Shown here: positions 57,454 to 64,000 of the stretch, piece by piece | Position numbering within the stretch: the stretch's first letter is position 1 | How the letters are laid out: every line of letters begins with the position of its first letter | NCBI GenBank assembly: GCA_002633005.1 | Contig: NMRA01000555.1 | Span: 33,774 to 97,773, forward strand | Origin: Phoronis australis | Lineage: Eukaryota > Phoronida > Phoronidae | DNA length: 64,000 nucleotides | Direction of reading: 5' to 3' | Notes under the pieces: generated by a model | Databases searched by the model: none | What the model saw: only the letters and a program-made list of their open reading frames with translations | What the model was told of the DNA's origin: nothing | Made by a program: the position numbers and the translations under genes

Positions 57454-60169
57454 TCTCAATACCGCGCATGCGCAACAAGTTTGGAGTGGGAAGAAATTTC
57501 AAGGGGAAGAAATTTTACGTGACACCGGCAATGGAAATTTCTAGACAAAAATTTCAGGAAAGAGGAACCTTAGGTTTAAATGCATTTACTGACCAGATGT
57601 GCGTCCATCTTTTCCTGACATCGCTGGCACAAATGTTACATGTACATGTATTTGTCCTTTTGCTTAGCTCCAGATTATTCGTTGAATAAATTTGCTACTG
57701 AGCTAGATCTTCTTACTGGCAATCATATTTTGTAGACCAAGTTGCTTGCCCGATTTGTGCTCTTGCTATTGAATAATTGCTATGACCTTTTGCTGTATTA
57801 TTATTCCAGATAGCGTGTTGGTGCCCTTCCCTATAGTTGTGTTCTGGAGTATTTTTGTAGATATTCTTCTTTTTCTTTCATAGATATATAATAGACATGC
57901 AAGTTTCCGCATGCTGTTCTTCCTGTGGCACATAGCGTGATACACAGTCGTTAGCAACTGCATAGCAGCCCTTATATATTTAAAACAATTTTTTAAGCTG
58001 TGTGACACTCTACATTTCGGATATTGGAACCGTGTCATTTGGACTGGTTCTGCACTTTCTACAGCCTGCGAGTATTTACTTTTCTGCTCTTGTTTATGTC
58101 CGTATTTAAAAGGGATTTTAATCAGTATTACCTTTTTTCTTGGTGTATGTCCTTCCTTCACTGTGATACTCTAACTCTGTTGCCTCCTATTTGCTCCAGA
58201 GGTCTGTCATGTTTGCAAAAACGTTTTACTTTTAATAAAATATTTTAAAACTAATAACCTTGTGTCTTTCTAATCTGACTGAAAATCGCATGTCCTACCA
58301 CTTTGATTTTTACGCGGTACAGTTAAATCTAAGTTTGTATGCCCGTTAATGGTTTCGCTGTTCATGCTGTACTTAATTTCGATATTAACCTATCAAACTG
58401 TCGGTTTTCATCTTCAACGCAGCGTCAAATAAAAAGGACATTTTGAATACTGATTTTAGATCTGTTCATAAATATTTATAGGACATCTACCAAGCTGATG
58501 GTGCTTTACCTTTCCTGCACCGTTACTTCTTTGCTAACTTTAAAAAAATCCACAATCTTTTAGAAACCATGTCCAATTCCTGAGTACAATTCTGCCATTT
58601 TTCATAGTTTCCGTATGAGCACGTGCTTCCTGGCGATGTTTCTCCCCAGGCATTGTCATATCGCCTACCCTTTCTGGTACGCAAGTTTCTTTTTCCACCC
58701 CATTACCATCAGTTTTGAATAAACCTTGGCCTGAGTGCATCGGAAACTGAATGTCAGTTCTCTTCTAGCTTACACACGTTCATTAGCTTCGTAATTATAG
58801 ATGTATACTAACTTGGGATAATGAACTGTGCCCTAAAGCAGCTGAATTTCACCAGGGTTGGCTGCGATATTAGTGAGGGTGAGTTAGGTTTCGTGGGCGG
58901 CTTGGACATTGGGTGACTGCACCCTGGGATGGCCCGGCCGGGAGTGTTGGGTGGCCGTCACATGCGATGCTCGGCTGGGAGCCACCTCAGGTCCTCCAGG
59001 TATGTATGTGTCTGGACTCCACTGTAGTCAATTGCCCTTGTAGTAAAGGCATAGCAGTGTCTGGTAGGTGGGTGCAGTATGGTGTCAGTAGAGGTACGTG
59101 TCATGTACAGCGACCACAACTCTCGCTTTATCGTCGACCAGGGTTTGGCTTTGCGGGAGCGCTACTGCTCATCGTGAGGTATCCAACCGGTCCTAATATG
59201 CTGTGTTCCAAGTCGACCGTCGTGCCTGCACTCCGGATGGGGGGGGAGGGTTTGAGCTTCAATAAATATGGAGGCAAATCCTAGAAAGGCATCGGTTCAT
59301 TTCCCATTGGTTGCGACTACCTTTTTCCCACATCCCCTGCTTCTCTACCAGGGTCACGGCCTCCACGCGGGCTGTGGCGGTGGACAGGATTATTCATCCA
59401 TGAACAATCCTACCCAAGTGGCACATACTGAGCCAAGACACCAAGTTCTTTACAATATTTCTTTTTATCACTCCGGCTGGTCTGCTCACTCAGCTTGTCA
59501 GGAACCTGCTTTGACGAACCCTCGCGATGAGTCAGGACTGACCTCTGTAGCCGAGCGTTGGCTTATACATGTACGGGAGACTTTGCGACGGTACTTCACA
59601 AACTTATGATTATGCATTAAGCACCATTCGTCATATGCAAAGAACAGGTAAAATTTGGACCATTAATAATCAAGTTTGTATAAAAACAACCAAAGTAGGA
59701 ATCAAAACAACCAAACAAAGTAACAACGTATTTACGCTCACGGTACGTGATGTCAATACGTTTTCAAGGACAACATGACTGGCATTCAGGAATCGTTCTT
59801 GAACTGACACACAGGGACTCAGGTCAAGGAAATCAAGTGGAATATTTTTATTTTCCGCTCTCGACCGAGGTACATAATTGTGCTAAAAGGCTTTTAGTTT
59901 GATAACGAAAACAACGTGAACTTTATGCCATGTTACATATCACGTAATTTTTGTAGTGTACATATTTGATTAAAGACACGACTTTGATATGATTTCACTA
60001 GGTTAATTTCAGTTTTTTCAAACTCTGTAAATAGAGATATTGTCTTTACATCACAACTATGCAATAAAAATCCACAAGAGATCAGTAGGTAACATAATTT
60101 CATAACATCTTCAGGCTACTATACAACTAGTTCACAATGAAACGCACATCAGAAATGGCAAGTGCAATG
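57454..60169. other. Intergenic, nothing recognised
   Basis: The ORFs at 58913-59284 and 59268-59609 have atypical GC-rich composition but no recognisable domain. Confidence 0.4.
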
Positions 60170-62085
60170 TAACACGTGAAGTTTGCATGCGCAACTACAT
60201 GTACATGTATGACGATAAAACTACACATATCTTACTATACATACGTTGCTGCGCATCATAATCTACACATCATCTGAATAATGATAAAGTCCTTCGAGTT
60301 CCAGTTAGCTGCTCATTCAAACTGGGTTTTTCAAACATTATTAGAAGCGACTCTAATTTCCGTAACCTGTGTGCATCATTTTCAATGTACGTGTATCTAA
60401 TGACTGTATTGTCGACAATCTCCTGGAGAGTTATCTTGCGACCATGAACGTTTTGAAAATGGTCTGTGTTGGAGCCGTTTTGTAAATGCATTGAAAGTCG
60501 TCGCGACAAGGAACACACTGTGTACCCAATGTTAATTTGTTTCTGAAGAGGTCGAAAACATTCGACCGCGGGACAAGTAAACTCATAAACAACATTACAT
60601 CTAGCAACAGTGCGGACCTTGTCACGACCAAGATTGTTTCTCGCCACTAAATTAGTGGTCTTCATACTCTTGTAATAAATAATTATATGTTGTTTGTCAT
60701 AAGGACTAACGACTTTTATTTTATTATAGATTATGTTCTTTAAGACTTGTTCATCTTGTACATAGCTTTTGTACATACAGTTTTTGTAGAACAGTTTTTT
60801 AACATTACCAGTAAATGTTTGTAAATGATAAAGTTGTTCGACTTTTGAGACAAACCAATTAATGTGCTTATCCACAAAGGAATTTGTGTAACCATTATTT
60901 ATTAGAAGTTGTTTTACATGTTGAACTTTACTAATGAACAGTTTCCAGTCTGATGAAATATTGTGAGCTCTCTTTAACAGATTGACTAAAACAGTTTTGT
61001 TTCAACGCTCAGAAAAGTCACTATCAGCATGGAGACAGATACCATTGTCAGTAGGCTTGTAATAAACTGATGTGATGAATCTTGTGTCTGATTTACATAT
61101 AAGTAGATCTAGAAAAGGTATCTTATCATTCACAGGTGTTTCATGAGTGAATTTCAATACTGAATGGTTCCCAAGCACAGTCTTAAGCGATACCATTTCA
61201 TCGAAATTACAATTAACGAAAGTATCATCAACATATCGAACGTATATGGGAATGTGGACAACTCTAGTTTTAACTTGTTTTTCCATTTTTGACATATGGA
61301 ATTCAGCGAAAGTTGGGCCTAATGGGGAACCCGTACTAACACCATCTTTCTGCAAAAATTGTTTACCATTTACATGTCGAAATGGTACCTTCGTAGTGAA
61401 AATTAATAGCATTTTTTTAAGTATGTCCTTAGAACTTTCAAGAGGTTTCAAAATTGGATGCTTATAGACATTGTTAATAATAATATCTTAAGGAAGTCAT
61501 CACGTGACTTGCTACTATACTGACTTTGAATATACGGATTTATAATCTGATCAATACATTTAGACACTTTATATGTTGGTATTAATACTTGAGAAATGAC
61601 AGGTCTCAATAGATTATTAACTTTATGCGTCTTTGCGTTGCCATAAAGAAAATCTTCAGAGAAATCACCTGCTATCTCATTGAAGATCTTCTTACGTGCT
61701 TGTCTTTTCACCTTCTTGATATGACTGTTGAGATCCCTTTTAAATCAAGTATGGGCGTACGACTAACAGACTCAAACTTACTGGAATCGTTTGTTAACTG
61801 AATAAGTTTGTCAAAATAATCACTTCTGTCCAGAATTACATATTTATTGGACTTATCAGCTCGACGAATTTCGACATTTTTGTTCTTGTTCAAACGTTCA
61901 GCAGCATCAGTAAGACGACGTGGTAAAGTGCGTTGACAACCATTACTACGACACTTAGTGTTTTCCGCTCTTAGTAAGTAATACGTTCTTCTGGGAGTTT
62001 AATTTCACCATTGTAGAGGCGTTGTAGCTTCTTAATCAACCTTTTCAGTGAAGACAGTTGACATTTAGCCACATTTTACCAACAA
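60170..62085 (-). pseudogene. Penelope-like retroelement, copy 2 (RT + GIY-YIG)
   Basis: Minus-strand order: an N-terminal LKRLIKKLQRLYNGEIKL block (about 62050), IRRADKSNKYVILDRSDYFD (about 61870), FLYGNAKTHKV...RPVISQ (about 61650), KVPFRHVNGKQFLQK (about 61390), GVSTGSPLGPTFAEF, the catalytic RYVDDTFV (about 61230), and IPFLDLLICKSDT. After one stop at about 61000 comes the C-terminal GIY-YIG nuclease (INIGYTVCSLSRRLSMHLQNG, then the NVHGRKI and ESLLIMFEKPSLNEQ blocks, to 60270). PLEs carry RT and GIY-YIG in one protein. Here RT motif A is deleted: 94 bp are missing between AGAT repeats, compared with copy 3, and the frame shifts. GIY reads INIG for the usual YIG. The 3' UTR to about 60170 matches copy 3. 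Confidence 0.9.
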
Positions 62086-62094
62086 TTTGCCTCA

Positions 62095-62213
62095 AACTTT
62101 CCCATGACAAACCTGAAAACGATGAACTTACCCTAACTTTTCCCATTACAAACCTGATAACGATGAACTTACCCCAACCTTTCCCATTTTAAACCTGATA
62201 ACGATGAACATGT
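62095..62213. repeat. Three-copy minisatellite between the PLE copies
   Basis: Units of about 40 bp at 62095-62134, 62135-62175 and 62176-62213. Each contains TTTCCCAT..., AAACCTGA(T/A)AACGATGAAC. It separates the 5' ends of two head-to-head PLE copies. Confidence 0.85.
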
Positions 62214-62282
62214 CTCCCTATGCTTAGGATTAAATTGTCACATCAAGCCAAAATTCAATTGCTATAGAAAAAAGTAGAACTG

Positions 62283-63990
62283 GGACACTTGTATAACGAC
62301 ATTTTTAAGTTGGAAAAGGATGGATTTATTCAAATAAATCCCGACATCCGTGACCAGTTAAGAGCGGAAAGTACTCGACGCACTCTACTACGTCGTCTTA
62401 CTGATTTTTCTGAAGGTTACTTAAATGGCAACCCTAAAACGCATGAAGTTATTAATCCAGTGAGACCTGTCATTTCCCAAGTATAGACACCTATATATAA
62501 AGTGTCTAAATGTATTTATCAGATTATAAAGCCGTATATTCAAAGTCAGTATGTTATCAAGACACGTGATGACTTCCTTGAGATCTTGCGTACCACTGTA
62601 CCTATTTCTGGCTGTCAACCAATGTCACTGGATGCAGAGTCGTTATTCACCAATGTCTCAGTACTTGAAACAATAGATATTATTATTAACAATGTCTAGA
62701 AGCATCCAAATTTGAAACATCCTGAAATTCTTAAGGACATGCTTAAAGAAATGCTATTAATTTGCACTACGAAGGTACCATTTCGACATGTAAATGGTAA
62801 ACTATTTTTGCAGAAAAATGTTACCGTTAGTATGGGCTCCCCATTAGACCCAACGTTCGCTGAATTTTGTGTCAGAAGTTGAAAAACGAGTTAAAACTAA
62901 CATTGACCACATTCATATACAGTATATGTTTAATATGTTGATGTAATTGTAATTTTGATGAAATGCTATCGCTTAAGACTGTGTTTGAGAACCATTGGGT
63001 ATTGAAATTCACTCATGAAACATTTGTGAATGATGAAATACCTTTTCTAGATGTACTTATATGAAACTCAGACACAAGATTCATCACATCAGTTAATCAC
63101 AGGCCTATTGACAAAGGTATTTGTCTCCATGCTGATAGTGACTTTCGTGAGCGTTATAAGATAGCTGTTTTAGTCAATCTCTTAAAGAGAGCTAACATTA
63201 TTTCTTCAGACTGGAACCTGTTCATTAGTGAAGTCCAACATATAAAACAACTTGTAATAAATAATGGTTACACACATTCATTTGTGGATAAGCACATTAG
63301 TTGGTTTGTCTCAAAAGTTGAACGACATTATCATGTACAAACATTTACTGGTAATGTTAAAAACTATTCTTCAGAAACCGTATGTCCAAAAGTTGTGTAC
63401 AAGATGACCAAGTCCTAAAGAACACAATATATAATATTGTAAATGTTGTTGGTCCTAATGACAAACTAGATGTAATTATTTATTTCACGAATATGAAGAC
63501 TCTAATTTAGTGATGAGAAATAATATTAGTCGTGAGAAGGTACGCACTGTTGCTTGATGTAATGCTGCTTATGAGTTTACTTGTCCCGCAGTCGAATGTT
63601 TTCATCCTCATCAGAAATAAAATTACATTGGGCATACAATGTGTTCCTTTTGGAAACGACTTTCAATGCATTTACAAAGCGTCACCATCAAAGGCCATTT
63701 TCCAAAGTTCATGGTCGCAAGATTATTGGTCAGGAGATTGTCGACAATACAGTAATTAGATACACGTACGTTGAAAATGATGCACACTGGTTACGAACAT
63801 TAGAGTCGCTTCTAATAATGTTTGAAAAACCCAGTTTGAATGAGCAGCTAACTGGAACTGGAAGGACACTATAATTATTTAGGTGATCTGTTGATTATGA
63901 TGCACAGCAACGTATGTACATTGGTTATGTGTTTTTATCGTCATAGTTGCGAATGCCAACTTCACGTGTTTTATCCCATACGCGTTGAAA
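62283..63990 (+). pseudogene. Penelope-like retroelement, copy 3 (RT + GIY-YIG)
   Basis: Plus-strand order: LYNDIFKLEKDGF (62290), LRRLTDFSEGYLNGNPKTH (62390-62445), RPVISQ, KCIYQIIKPYIQSQYV, the motif A block MSLDAESLFTNVSVLETID (62622-62680), KVPFRHVNGKLFLQK (62775), VSMGSPLDPTFAEF, a wrecked YVD block (about 62936), FLDVL-type region (63045), the linker SLLKRANIISSDWNLFISE (63178-63235), and GIY-YIG remnants to HGRKIIGQEIVDNTVIRYTY and EKPSLNEQLTG (63860). Compared with copy 2, about 240 bp of N-terminal RT are deleted at a TGAT microhomology, and 10 bp are missing in YVDD, removing the second Asp. There are many stops and shifts. The 3' UTR runs to at least 63990, near the window end. Confidence 0.88.
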
Positions 63991-64000
63991 CTGTCGAGGG

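Noticed and set aside
58913-59609. Overlapping 123- and 113-codon ORFs in a GC-richer patch
   Set aside because: Composition alone explains the lack of stops; no motif, and the frames overlap without logic.
1-64000. tRNA genes, rRNA, CRISPR arrays and prokaryotic operons
   Set aside because: I looked for T-loop-like GGTTCGAATCC strings, rRNA signatures, regularly spaced direct repeats and ribosome-binding sites and found none that held up.

Overview
This window looks like a stretch of an invertebrate animal nuclear genome, probably a marine species. It is AT-rich, intron-bearing and gene-poor. The evidence is a split gene with consensus GT/AG splice sites and phase-1 kringle exons, several kinds of animal retroelement (Penelope-like, Gmr1-like Ty3/gypsy, non-LTR LINEs), a THAP-type zinc-finger remnant, and a transposase-like gene with a DFAQNY...DGPTSQY...GHGKGPCDG signature. 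I cannot fix the species from sequence alone. No tRNA, rRNA, CRISPR array or prokaryotic operon was seen.

Layout. 0-6 kb: a decayed Penelope-like element (PLE copy 1), an assembly gap, and a pile of three LINE fragments. 8.1-10.3 kb: the gag-protease-integrase part of a Gmr1-like retrotransposon on the minus strand. 11.25-16.2 kb: two almost identical 2,471-bp copies joined by a single N. 17-24 kb: short inverted-repeat elements, two blocks of a GC-hairpin minisatellite, an array of CTCF-like motifs, and a hammerhead-ribozyme-like motif. 24.7-28.0 kb (minus strand): the only convincing host gene, with a signal-peptide exon followed by four single-exon kringle modules. 33-34 kb: a half copy of a foldback element and a THAP remnant. 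36.6-38.9 kb: a nearly full-length but broken DDE-type transposase-like gene flanked by palindromic motifs. 40.7-45.8 kb: three copies of one MITE family, short tandem repeats and a Cys-rich broken ORF. 47.8-50 kb: a LINE 3' tail and an intact-looking 485-bp foldback element. 52.2-52.9 kb: another LINE 3' end. 60.2-64 kb: two PLE copies arranged head to head.

How the parts relate. The kringle gene is the only part that looks like a working host gene. Its exons share one length (285 nt) and one phase (1-1), so unequal crossing-over can add or remove kringles without a frameshift. Nearly everything else is decaying mobile DNA. Several single-N joints sit inside or beside near-identical repeats (13725, 26912, 27654), so copy number there is an assembly question as much as a biological one.
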